Made by a program: the position numbers and the translations under genes. DNA of 64,000 nt, taken from the NCBI RefSeq assembly GCF_050003625.1, contig NC_134398.1, forward strand, positions 20,038,997-20,102,996, read 5' to 3'. The first letter of the stretch is position 1; each line of letters begins with the position of its first letter. Shown piece after piece: positions 1 through 14,160 of the stretch. Source of the stretch: Haematobia irritans. Its lineage: Eukaryota; Arthropoda; Insecta; Diptera; Muscidae. The notes beneath the pieces were generated by a model that did not search any database, was not told the DNA's origin, and saw nothing but the letters and a program-made list of their open reading frames with translations.

Positions 1-1499
1 GCGAAAAGGACGATAATTCGTGACCACCCCTCAAAAATCAAAATTTTGATGAAAATTCTCAAAAAATTGAAATTTTTATATGAAAAACTTATTTTGGCCA
101 TATCTCCTTAAATATGCGTCCTAGAGCGAAAAGGACGATAATTCGTGACCACCCCTCAAAAATCAAAATTTTGATGAAAATTCTCAAAAAATTTAAATTT
201 TCATATGAAAAACTTATTTTGGACATATCTCCTTAAATATGCGTCCTAGAGCGAAAAGGACGATAATTCGTGACCACCCCTCAAAAATCAAAATTTTTAT
301 GAAAATCCTTAAAAAATTGAAATTTTTATACGAAAAACTTATTTTGGCCATATCTCCTTAAATATGCGTCCTAGAGCGAAAAGGACGATAATCCGTGACC
401 ACCCCTCAAAAATCAAAATTTTTATGAAAATCCTTGAAAAATTGAAATTTTTATACGAAAAACTTATTTTGGCCATATCTCCTTAAGTATGCGTCCTAGA
501 GCGAAACGGACGATAATTCGTGACCACCCCTCATAAATCAAAATTTTGATGAAAATTCTCAAAAATTGAAATTTTCATATGAAAAACTTATTTTGGCCAT
601 ATCTCCTTAAATATGCGTCCTAGAGCGAAAAGGACGATAATTCGTGACCACCACTCAAAAATCAAAATTTTGATGAAAATTCTCAAAAAATTGAAATTTT
701 TATATGAAAAACTTATTTTGGCCATATCTCCTTAAATATGCGTCCTAGAGCGAAAAGGACGATAATTCGTGACCACCCCTCAAAAATCAAAATTTTGATG
801 AAAATTCTCAAAAAATTTAAATTTTCATATGAAAAACTTATTTTTGCCATATCTCCTTAAATATGCGTCCTAGAGCGAAAAGGACGATAATTCGTGACCA
901 CCCCTCAAAAATTAAAATTTTGATGAAAATTCTCAAAAAATTGAAATTTTTATATGAAAAACTTATTTTGGCCATATCTCCTTAAATATGCGTCCTAGAG
1001 CGAAAAGGACGATAATTCGTGACCACCCCTCAAAAATCAAAATTTTGATGAAAATTCTCAAAAAATTTAAATTTTCATATGAAAAACTTATTTTGGACAT
1101 ATCTCCTTAAATATGCGTCCTAGAGCGAAAAGGACGATAATTCGTGACCACCCCTCAAAAATCAAAATTTTGATGAAAATTCTCAAAAAATTGAAATTTT
1201 TATATGAAAAACTTATTTTGGCCATATCTCCTTAAATATGCGTCCTAGAGCGAAAAGGACGATAATTCGTGACCACCCCTCAAAAATCAAAATTTTGATG
1301 AAAATTCTCAAAAAATTTAAATTTTCATATGAAAAACTTATTTTGGACATATCTCCTTAAATATGCGTCCTAGAGCGAAAAGGACGATAATTCGTGACCA
1401 CCCCTCAAAAATTAAAATTTTGATGAAAATTCTCAAAAAATTGAAATTTTTATATGAAAAACTTATTTTGGCCATATCTCCTTAAATATGCGTCCTAGA

Positions 1500-3750
1500 G
1501 CGAAAAGGACGATAATTCGTGACCACCCCTCAAAAATCAAAATTTTGATGAAAATTCTCAAAAAATTTAAATTTTCATATGAAAAACTTATTTTGGACAT
1601 ATCTCCTTAAATATGCGTCCTAGAGCGAAAAGGACGATAATTCGTGACCACCCCTCAAAAATCAAAATTTTGATGAAAATTCTCAAAAAATTGACCACCC
1701 CTCATATATCAAAATTTTGATGAAAATTCTCAAAAAATTTAAATTTTCATATGAAAAACTTATTTTGGCCATATCTCCTTAAATATGCGTCCTAGAGCGA
1801 AACGGACGATAATTCTTGACCACCCCTCAAAAATCAAAATTTTGATGAAAATCCTTGAAAAATTAAAATTTTTATATGAAAAACTTATTTTGGCCATATC
1901 TCCTTAAATATGCGTCCAAGAGCGAAAAGGACGATAATTCGTGACCACCCCTCAAATATCAAAATTTTGATGAAAATCCTTGAAAAATTGAAATTTTTAT
2001 ACGAAAAACTTATTTTGGCCATATCTCCTTAAATATGCGTCCTAGAGCGAAAAAAATCCTTGAAAAATTGAAATTTTTATACGAAAAACTTATTTTGGCC
2101 ATATCTCCTTAAATATGCGTCCTAGAGCGAAAAGGACGATAATTCGTGACCACCCCTCAAAAATCAAAATTTTGATGAAAATTCTCAAAAAATTGAAATT
2201 TTTATATGAAAAACTTATTTTGGCCATATCTCCTTAAATATGCGTCCTAGAGCGAAAAGGACGATAATTCGTGACCACCCCTCAAAAATCAAAATTTTGA
2301 TGAAAATCCTTGAAAAATTGAAATTTTTATATGAAAAACTTATTTTGGCCATATCTCCTTAAATATGCGTCCTAGAGCGAAAAGGACGATAATTCGTGAC
2401 CACCCCTCAAAAATCAAAATTTTGATGAAAATTCTCAAAAAATTTAAATTTTCATATGAAAAACTTATTTTGGCCATATCTCCTTAAATATGCGTCCTAG
2501 AGCGAAAAGGACGATAATTCGTGACCACCCCTCAAAAATTAAAATTTTGATGAAAATTCTCAAAAAATTGAAATTTTTATATGAAAAACTTATTTTGGCC
2601 ATATCTCCTTAAATATGCGTCCTAGAGCGAAAAGGACGATAATTCGTGACCACCCCTCAAAAATCAAAATTTTGATGAAAATTCTCAAAAAATTTAAATT
2701 TTCATATGAAAAACTTATTTTGGCCATATCTCCTTAAATATGCGTCCTAGAGCGAAAAGGACGATAATTCGTGACCACCCCTCAAAAATCAAAATTTTGA
2801 TGAAAATTCTCAAAAAATTTAAATTTTCATATGAAAAACTTATTTTGGACATATCTCCTTAAATATGCGTCCTAGAGCGAAAAGGACGATAATTCGTGAC
2901 CACCCCTCAAAAATCAAAATTTTGATGAAAATTCTCAAAAAATTGACCACCCCTCATAAATCAAAATTTTGATGAAAATTCTCAAAAAATTTAAATTTTC
3001 ATATGAAAAACTTATTTTGGCCATATCTCCTTAAATATGCGTCCTAGAGCGAAACGGACGATAATTCTTGACCACCCCTCAAAAATCAAAATTTTGATGA
3101 AAATCTTTGAAAAATTAAAATTTTTATATGAAAAACTTATTTTGGCCATATCTCCTTAAATATGCGTCCTAGAGCGAAAAGGACGATAATTCGTGACCAC
3201 CCCTCAAATATCAAAATTTTGATGAAAATCCTTGAAAAATTGAAATTTTTATACGAAAAACTTATTTTGGCCATATCTCCTTAAATATGCGTCCTAGAGC
3301 GAAAAAAATCCTTGAAAAATTGAAATTTTTATACGAAAAACTTATTTTGGCCATATCTCCTTAAATATGCGTCCTAGAGCGAAAAGGACGATAATTCGTG
3401 ACCACCCCTCAGAAATCAAAATTTTGATGAAAATTCTCAAAAAATTGAAATTTTTATATGAAAAACTTATTTTGGCCATATCTCCTTAAATATGCGTCCT
3501 AGAGCGAAAAGGACGATAATTCGTGACCACCCCTCAAAAATCAAAATTTTGATGAAAATCCTTGAAAAATTGAAATTTTTATATGAAAAACTTATTTTGG
3601 CCATATCTCCTTAAATATGCGTCCTAGAGCGAAAAGGACGATAATTCGTGACCACCCCCCAAAAATCAAAATTTTGATGAAAATTCTCAAAAAATTTAAA
3701 TTTTCATATGAAAAACTTATTTTGGCCATATCTCCTTAAATATGCGTCCT
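1500..3750 (+). repeat. Higher-order satellite duplication, 1,252-bp spacing
   Basis: About 1.0 kb at 1500-2500 recurs at 2752-3750. The chimeric junction TTGACCACCCCTCAT is at 1691 and 2943, and the start of a shortened 80-bp monomer is at 2047 and 3299; both pairs are 1,252 bp apart. The order of subtypes is the same in both copies, with a few point differences (for example CATATATC against CATAAATC). This indicates duplication of a multi-monomer block rather than of single monomers. Confidence 0.8.
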
Positions 3751-6700
3751 AGAGCGAAAAGGACGATAATTCGTGACCACCCTTCAAAAATCAAAATTTT
3801 GATGAAATTTCTCAAAAAATTGAAATTTTTTTATGAAAAACTTATTTTGGCCATATCTCCTTAAATATGCATCCTAGAGCGAAAAGGACGATAATTCGTG
3901 ACCACCCCTCAAAAATCAAAATTTTGATGAAAATTCTCAAAAAACTGAAATTTTTATATGAAAAACTTATTTGGCCATATCTCCTTAAATATGCGTCCTA
4001 GAGCGAAAAGGACGATAATTCGTGACCACCCCTCAAAAATCAAAATTTTGATGAAAATTCTCAAAAAATTGAAATTTTCATATGAAAAACTTATTTTGGC
4101 CATATCTCCTTAAATATGCGTCCTAGAGCGAAAAGGACGATAATTCGTGACCACCACTCAAAAATCAAAATTTTGATGAAAATCCTTGAAAAATTGAAAT
4201 TTTTATATGAAAAACTTATTTTGGCCATATCTCCTTAAATATGCGTCCTAGAGCGAAAAGGACGATAATTCGTGACCACCCCTCAAAAATCAAAATTTTG
4301 ATGAAAATTCTCAAAAAATTGAAATTTTTATATGAAAAACTTATTTTGGCCATATCTCCTTAAATATGCGTCCTAGAGCGAAAAGGACGATAATTCGTGA
4401 CCACCCCTCAAAAATCAAAATTTTGATGAAAATCCTTGAAAAATTGAAATTTTTATACGAAAAACTTATTTTGGCCATATCTCCTTAAATATGCGTCCTA
4501 GAGCGAAAAGGACGATAATTCGTGACCACCCCTCAAAAATCAAAATTTTGATGAAAATTCTCAAAAAATTTAAATTTTCATATGAAAAACTTATTTTGGA
4601 CATATCTCCTTAAATATGCGTCCTAGAGCGAAAAGGACGATAATTCGTGACCACCCCTCAAAAATTAAAATTTTGATGAAAATTCTCAAAAAATTGAAAT
4701 TTTTATATGAAAAACTTATTTTGGCCATATCTCCTTAAATATGCGTCCTAGAGCGAAAAGGACGATAATCCGTGACCACCCCTCAAAAATCAAAATTTTG
4801 ATGAAAATCCTTGAAAAATTGAAATTTTTATACGAAAAACTTATTTGGCCATATCTCCTTAAATATGCGTCCTAGAGCGAAAAGGACGATAATTCGTGAC
4901 CACCCCTCAAAAATCAAAATTTTGATGAAAATTCTACAAAAATTGAAATTTTCATATGAAAAACTTATTTTGGCCATATCTCCTTAAATATGCGTCCTAG
5001 AGCGAAAAGGACGATAATTCGTGACCACCACTCAAAAATCAAAATTTTGATGAAAATCCTTGAAAAATTGAAATTTTTATATGAAAAACTTATTTGGCCA
5101 TATCTCCTTAAATATGCGTCCTAGAGCGAAAAGAACGATAATTCGTGACCACCCCTCAAAAATCAAAATTTTGATGAAAATTCTCAAAAAATTGAAATTT
5201 TTATATGAAAAACTTATTTTGGCCATATCTCCTTAAATATGCGTCCTAGAGCGAAAAGGACGATAATTCGTGACCACCCCTCAAAAATCAAAATTTTGAT
5301 GAAAATCCTTGAAAAATTGAAATTTTTTATACGAAAAACTTATTTTGGCCATATCTCCTTAAATATGCGTCGATAATTCGTGACCACACCTCAAAAATTA
5401 AAATTTTGATGAAAATCCTTGAAAAATTGAAATTTTTATACGAAAAACTTATTTTGGCCATATCTCCTTAAATATGCGTCCTAGAGCGAAACGGACGATA
5501 ATTCTTGACCACCCCTCAAAAATCAAAATTTTGATGAAAATCCTTGAAAAATTAAAATTTTTATATGAAAAACTTATTTTGGCCATATCTCCTTAAATAT
5601 GCGTCCTAGAGCGAAAAGGACGATAATTCGTGACCACCCCTCAAAAATCAAAATTTTGATGAAAATCCTTGAAAAATTTAAATTTTTATACGAAAAACTT
5701 ATTTTGGCCATATCTCCTTAAATATGCGTCCTAGAGCGAAAAAAATCCTTGAAAAATTGAAATTTTTATACGAAAAACTTATTTTGGCCATATCTCCTTA
5801 AATATGCGTCCTAGAGCGAAAAGGACGATAATTCGTGACCACCCCTCAAAAATCAAAATTTTGATGAAAATTCTCAAAAAATTGAAATTTTTATATGAAA
5901 AACTTATTTTGGCCATATCTCCTAAATATGCGTCCTAGAGCGAAAAGGACGATAATTCGTGACCACCCCTCAAAAATCAAAATTTTGATGAAAATCCTTG
6001 AAAAATTGAAATTTTTATATGAAAAACTTATTTTGGCCATATCTCCTTAAATATGCGTCCTAGAGCGAAAAGGACGATAATTCGTGACCACCCCTCAAAA
6101 ATCAAAATTTTGATGAAAATTCTCAAAAAATTTAAATTTTCATATGAAAAACTTATTTTGGCCATATCTCCTTAAATATGCGTCCTAGAGCGAAAAGGAC
6201 GATAATTCCTGACCACCCCTCAAAAATTAAAATTTTGATGAAAATTCTCAAAAAATTGAAATTTTTATATGAAAAACTTATTTTGGCCATATCTCCTTAA
6301 ATATGCGTCCTAGAGCGAAAAGGACGATAATTCGTGACCACCCCTCAAAAATCAAAATTTTGATGAAAATTCTCAAAAAAATTAAATTTTCATATGAAAA
6401 ACTTATTTTGGCCATATCTCCTTAAATATGCGTCCTAGAGCGAAAAGGACGATAATTCGTGACCACCCCTCAAAAATCAAAATTTTGAGAAAATTCTCAA
6501 AAAATTGAAATTTTTATATGAAAAACTTATTTTGGCCATATCTCCTTAAATATGCGTCCTACAGCGAAAAGGACGATAATTCGTGACCACCCTTCAAAAA
6601 TCAAAATTTTGATGAAATTTCTCAAAAAATTGAAATTTTTATATGAAAAACTTATTTTGGCCATATCTCCTTAAATATGCGTCCTAGAGCGAAAAGGACG

Positions 6701-9700
6701 ATAATTCGTGACCACCCCTCAAAAATCAAAATTTTGATGAAAATTCTCAAAAAATTAAAATTTTTATATGAAAAACTTATTTGGCCATATCTCCTTAAAT
6801 ATGCGTCCTAGAGCGAAAAGGACGATAATTCGTGACCACCCCTCAAAAATCAAAATTTTGATGAAAATTCTCAAAAAATTGAAATTTTTATATGAAAAAC
6901 TTATTTTGGCCATATCTCCTTAAATATGCGTCCTAGAGCGAAAAGGACGATAATTCGTGACCACCCCTCAAAAATCAAAATTTTGATGAAAATCCTTGAA
7001 AAATTGAAATTTTTATACGAAAAACTTATTTTGGCCATATCTCCTTAAATATGCGTCCTAGAGCGAAAAGGACGATAATTCGTGACCACCCCTCAAAAAT
7101 CAAAATTTTGATGAAAATTCTCAAAAAATTGAAATTTTTATATGAAAAACTTATTTTGGCCATATCTCTTTAAATATGCGTCCTAGAGCGAAAAGGACGA
7201 TAATTCGTGACAACCCCTCAAAAATCAAAATTTTGATGAAAATTCTCAAAAAATTTAAATTTTCATATGAAAAACTTATTTTGGCCATATCTCCTTAAAT
7301 ATGCGTCCTAGAGCGAAAAGGACGATAATTCGTGACCACCCCTCAAAAATCAAAATTTTGATGAAAATTCTCAAAAAATTAAAATTTTCATATGAAAAAC
7401 TTATTTTGGCCATATCTCCTTAAATATGCGTCCTAGAGCGAAAAGGACGATAATTCGTGACCACCCCTCAAAAATCAAAATTTTGATGAAAATCCTTGAA
7501 AAATTGAAATTTTTATACGAAAAACTTATTTTGGCCATACCTCCTTAAATATGCGTCCTAGAGCGAAACGGACGATAATTCTTGACCACCCCTCAAAAAT
7601 CAAAATTTTGATGAAAATCCTTGAAAAATTAAAATTTTTATATGAAAAACTTATTTTGGCCATATCTCCTTAAATATGCGTCCTAGAGCGAAAAGGACGA
7701 TAATTCGTGACCACCCCTCAAAAATCAAAATTTTGATGAAAATCCTTGAAAAATTGAAATTTTTATACGAAAAACTTATTTTGGCCATATCTCCTTAAAT
7801 AAATTTGTATATGAAAAACTTATTTTGGCCATATCTCCTTAAATATGCGTCCTAGAGCGAAAAGGACGATAATTCGTGACCACCCCTCAAAAATCAAAAT
7901 TTTGATGAAAATTCTCAAAAAAATTAAATTTTCATATGAAAAACTTATTTTGGCCATATCTCCTTAAATATGCGTCCTAGAGCGAAAAGGACGATAATTC
8001 GTGACCACCACTCAAAAATCAAAATTTTGATGAAAATCCTTGAAAAATTGAAATTTTTATATGAAAAACTTATTTTGGCCATATCTCCTTAAATATGCGT
8101 CCTAGAGCGAAAAGGACGATAATTCGTGACCACCCCTCAAAAATCAAAATTTTGATGAAAATCCTTGAAAAATTGAAATTTTTATACGAAAAACTTATTT
8201 TGGCCATATCTCCTTAAATATGCGTCCTAGAGCGAAAAGGACGATAATTCGTGACCACCCCTCAAAAATCAAAATTTTGATGAAAATTCTCAAAAAATTT
8301 AAATTTTCATATGAAAAACTTATTTTGGACATATCTCCTTAAATATGCGTCCTAGAGCGAAAAGGACGATAATTCGTGACCACCCCTCAAAAATCAAAAT
8401 TTTGATGAAAATTCTCAAAAAATTGACCACCCCTCATAAATCAAAATTTTGATGAAAATTCTCAAAAAATTTAAATTTTCATATGAAAAACTTATTTTGG
8501 CCATATCTCCTTAAATATGCGTCCTAGAGCGAAAAGGACGATAATTCGTGACCACCCCTCAAAAATCAAAATTTTGATGAAAATTCTTGAAAAATTGAAA
8601 TGTTTATACGAAAAACTTATTTTGGCCATATCTCCTTAAATATGCGTCCTAGAGCGAAACGGACGATAATTCTTGACCACCCCTCAAAAATCAAAATTTT
8701 GATGAAAATTCTCAAAAAAATTAAATTTTCATATGAAAAACTTATTTTGGCCATATCTCCTTAAATATGCGTCCTAGAGCGAAAAGGACGATAATTCGTG
8801 ACCACCCCTCAAAAATCAAAATTTTGATGAAAATTCTCAAAAAATTGAAATTTTTATATGAAAAACTTATTTTGGCCATATCTCCTTAAATATGCGTCCT
8901 ACAGCGAAAAGGACGATAATTCGTGACCACCCTTCAAAAATCAAAATTTTGATGAAATTTCTCAAAAAATTGAAATTTTTATATGAAAGATTTATTATGG
9001 CCATATCTCCTTAAATATGCGTCCTAGAGCGAAAAGGACGATAATTCGTGACCACCCCTCAAAAATCAAAATTTTGATGAAAATTCTCAAAAAATTAAAA
9101 TTTTTATATGAAAAACTTATTTGGCCATATCTCCTTAAATATGCGTCCTAGAGCGAAAAGGACGATAATTCGTGACCACCCCTCAAAAATCAAAATTTTG
9201 ATGAAAATTCTCAAAAAATTGAAATTTTCATATGAAAAACTTATTTTGGCCATATCTCCTTAAATATGCGTCCTAGAGCGAAAAGGACGATAATTCGTGA
9301 CCACCACTCAAAAATCAAAATTTTGATGAAAATCCTTGAAAAATTGAAATTTTTATATGAAAAACTTATTTTGGCCATATCTCCTTAAATATGCGTCCTA
9401 GAGCGAAAAGGACGATAATTCGTGACCACCCCTCAAAAATCAAAATTTTGATGAAAATCCTTGAAAAATTGAAATTTTTATACGAAAAACTTATTTTGGC
9501 CATATCTCCTTAAATATGCGTCCTAGAGCGAAAAGGACGATAATTCGTGACCACCCCTCAAAAATCAAAATTTTGATGAAAATTCTCAAAAAATTTAAAT
9601 TTTCATATGAAAAACTTATTTTGGACATATCTCCTTAAATATGCGTCCTAGAGCGAAAAGGACGATAATTCGTGACCACCCCTCAAAAATTAAAATTTTG

Positions 9701-12700
9701 ATGAAAATTCTCAAAAAATTGAAATTTTTATATGAAAAACTTATTTTGGCCATATCTCCTTAAATATGCGTCCTAGAGCGAAAAGGACGATAATTCGTGA
9801 CCACCCCTCAAAAATCAAAATTTTGATGAAAATTCTCAAAAAATTGAAATTTTTATATGAAAAACTTATTTTGGCCATATCTCCTTAAATATGCATCCTA
9901 GAGCGAAAAGGACGATAATTCGTGACCACCCCTCAAAAATCAAAATTTTGATGAAAATTCTCAAAAAATTGACCACCCCTCATAAATCAAAATTTTGATG
10001 AAAATTCTCAAAAAACTTAAATTTTCATATGAAAAACTTATTTTGGCCATATCTCCTTAAATATGCGTCCTAGAGCGAAAAGGACGATAATTCGTGACCA
10101 CCCCTCAAAAATCAAAATTTTGATGAAAATCCTTGAAAAATTGAAATTTTTATACGAAAAACTTATTTTGGCCATATCTCCTTAAATATGCGTCCTAGAG
10201 CGAAACGGACGATAATTCTTGACCACCCCTCAAAAATCAAAATTTTGATGAAAATCCTTGAAAAATTAAAATTTTTATATGAAAAACTTATTTTGGCCAT
10301 ATCTCCTTAAATATGCGTCCCAGAGCGAAAAGGACGATAATTCGTGACCACCCCTCAAAAATCAAAATTTTGATGAAAATCCTTGAAAAATTGAAATTTT
10401 TATACGAAAAACTTATTTTGGCCATATCTCCTTAAATATGCGTCCTAGAGCGAAAAAAATCCTTGAAAATTTAAATTTTTATACGAAAAACTTATTTTGG
10501 CCATATCTCCTTAAATATGCGTCCTAGAGCGAAAAGGACGATAATTCGTGACCACCCCTCAAAAATCAAAATTTTGATGAAAATTCTCAAAAAATTGAAA
10601 TTTTTATATGAAAAACTTATTTTGGCCATATCTCCTTAAATATGCGTCCTAGAGCGAAAAGGACGATAATTCGTGACCACCCCTCAAAAATCAAAATTTT
10701 GATGAAAATCCTTGAAAAATTGAAATTTTTATATGAAAAACTTATTTTGGCCATATCTCCTTAAATATGCGTCCTAGAGCGAAAAGGACGATAATTCGTG
10801 ACCACCCCTCAAAAATCAAAATTTTGATGAAAATTCTCAAAAAATTTAAATTTTCATATGAAAAACTTATTTTGGCCATATCTCCTTAAATATGCGTCCT
10901 AGAGCGAAAAGGACGATAATTCGTGACCACCCCTCAAAAATCAAAATTTTGATGAAAATTCTCAAAAAATTTAAATTTTCATATGAAAAACTTATTTTGG
11001 CCATATCTCCTTAAATATGCGTCCTAGAGCGAAAAGGACGATAATTCGTAACCACCCCTCAAAAATCAAAATTTTGATGAAAATTCTCAAAAAATTGAAA
11101 TTTTTATATGAAAAACTTATTTTGGCCATATCTCCTTAAATATGCGTCCTAGAGCGAAAAGGACGATAATTCGTGACCACCCCTCAAAAATCAAAATTTT
11201 GATGAAAATCCTTGAAAAATTGAAATTTTTATACGAAAAACTTATTTTGGCCATATCTCCTTAAATATGCGTCCTAGAGCGAAAAGGACGATAATTCGTG
11301 ACCACCCCTCAAAAATCAAAATTTTGATGAAAATTCTCAAAAAATTTAAATTTTCATATGAAAAACTTATTTTGGACATATCTCCTTAAATATGCGTCCT
11401 AGAGCGAAAAGGACGATAATTCGTGACCACCCCTCAAAAATTAAAATTTTGATGAAAATTCTCAAAAAATTGAAATTTTTATATGAAAAACTTATTTTGG
11501 CCAAATCTCCTTAAATATGCGTCCTAGAGCGAAAAGGACGATAATTCGTGACCACCCCTCAAAAATCAAAATTTTGATGAAAATCCTTGAAAAATTGAAA
11601 TTTTTATACGAAAAACTTATTTTGGCCATATCTCCTTAAATATGCGTCCTAGAGCGAAAAGGACGATAATTCGTGACCACCCCTCAAAAATCAAAATTTT
11701 GATGAAAATTCTCAAAAAATTGAAATTTTCATATGAAAAACTTATTTTGGCCATATCTCCTTAAATATGCGTCCTAGAGCGAAAAGGACGATAATTCGTG
11801 ACCACCACTCAAAAATCAAAATTTTGATGATAATCCTTGAAAAATTGAAATTTTTATATGAAAAACTTATTTTGGCCATATCTCCTTAAATATGCGCCCT
11901 AGAGCGAAAAGGACGATAATTCGTGACCACCCCTCAAAAATCAAAATTTTGATGAAAATCCTTGAAAAATTGAAATTTTTATACGAAAAACTTATTTTGG
12001 CCATATCTCCTTAAATATGCGTCCTAGAGCGAAAAGGACGATAATTCGTGACCACCCCTCAAAAATCAAAATTTTGATGAAAATTCTCAAAAAATTTAAA
12101 TTTTCATATGAAAAACTTATTTTGGACATATCTCCTTAAATATGCGTCCTAGAGCGAAAAGGACGATAATTCGTGACCACCCCTCAAAAATTAAAATTTT
12201 GATGAAAATTCTCAAAAAATTGAAATTTTTATATGAAAAACTTATTTTGGCCATATCTCCTTAAATATGCGTCCTAGAGCGAAAAGGACGATAATCCGTG
12301 ACCACCCCTCAAAAATCAAAATTTTGATGAAAATTCTCAAAAAATTGAAATTTTTATATGAAAAACTTATTTTGGCCATATCTCCTTAAATATGCGTCCT
12401 AGAGCGAAAAGGACGATAATTCGTGACCACCCCTCAAAAATCAAAATTTTGATGAAAATTCTCAAAAAATTGAAATTTTTATACGAAAAACTTATTTTGG
12501 CCATATCTCCTTAAATATGCGTCCTAGAGCGAAACGGACGATAATTCTTGACCACCCCTCAAAAATCAAAATTTTGATGAAAATCCTTGAAAAATTAAAA
12601 TTTTTATATGAAAAACTTATTTTGGCCATATCTCCTTAAATATGCGTCCCAGAACGAAAAGGACGATAATTCGTGACCACCCCTCAAAAATCAAAATTTT

Positions 12701-14160
12701 GATGAAAATCCTTGAAAAATTGAAATTTTTATACGAAAAACTTATTTTGGCCATATCTCCTTAAATATGCGTCCTAGAGCGAAAAAAATCCTTGAAAATT
12801 TAAATTTTTATACGAAAAACTTATTTTGGCCATATCTCCTTAAATATGCGTCCTAGAGCGAAAAGGACGATAATTCGTGACCACCCCTCAAAAATCAAAA
12901 TTTTGATGAAAATTCTCAAAAAATTGAAATTTTTATATGAAAAACTTATTTTGGCCATATCTCCTTAAATATGCGTCCTAGAGCGAAAAGGACGATAATT
13001 CGTGACCACCCCTCAAAAATCAAAATTTTGATGAAAATCCTTGAAAAATTGAAATTTTTATATGAAAAACCTATTTTGGCCATATCTCCTTAAATATGCG
13101 TCCTAGAGCGAAAAGGACGATAATTCGTGACCACCCCTCAAAAATCAAAATTTTGATGAAAATTCTCAAAAAATTTAAATTTTCATATGAAAAACTTATT
13201 TTGGCCATATCTCCTTAAATATGCGTCCTAGAGCGAAAAGGACGATAATTCGTGACCACCCCTCAAAAATCAAAATTTTGATGAAAATTCTCAAAAAATT
13301 GAAATTTTTATATGAAAAACTTATTTTGGCCATATCTCCTTAAATATGCGTCCTAGAGCGAAAAGGACGATAATTCGTGACCACCCCTCAAAAATCAAAA
13401 TTTTGATGAAAATCCTTGAAAAATTGAAATTTTTATACGAAAAACTTATTTTGGCCATATCTCCTTAAATATGCGTCCTAGAGCGAAAAGGACGATAATT
13501 CGTGACCACCCCTCAAAAATCAAAATTTTGATGAAAATTCTCAAAAAATTTAAATTTTCATATGAAAAACTTATTTTGGACATATCTCCTTAAATATGCG
13601 CCCTAGAGCGAAAAGGACGATAATTCGTGACCACCCCTCAAAAATTAAAATTTTGATGAAAATTCTCAAAAAATTGAAATTTTTATATGAAAAACTTATT
13701 TTGGCCATATCTCCTTAAATATGCGTCCTAGAGCGAAAAGGACGATAATTCGTGACCACCCCTCAAAAATCAAAATTTTGATGAAAATTCTCAAAAAAAT
13801 TAAATTTTCATATGAAAAACTTATTTTGGACATATCTCCTTAAATATGCGTCCTAGAGCGAAAAGGACGATAATTCGTGACCACCCCTCAAAAATCAAAA
13901 TTTTGATGAAAATTCTCAAAAAATTGACCACCCCTCATAAATCAAAATTTTGATGAAAATTCTCAAAAAATTTAAATTTTCATATGAAAAACTTATTTTG
14001 GCCATATCTCCTTAAATATGCGTCCTAGAGCGAAAAGGACGATAATTCGTGACCACCCCTCAAAAATCAAAATTTTGATGAAAATCCTTGAAAAATTGAA
14101 ATTTTTATATGAAAAACTTATTTTGGCCATATCTCCTTAAATATGCGTCCTAGAGCGAAA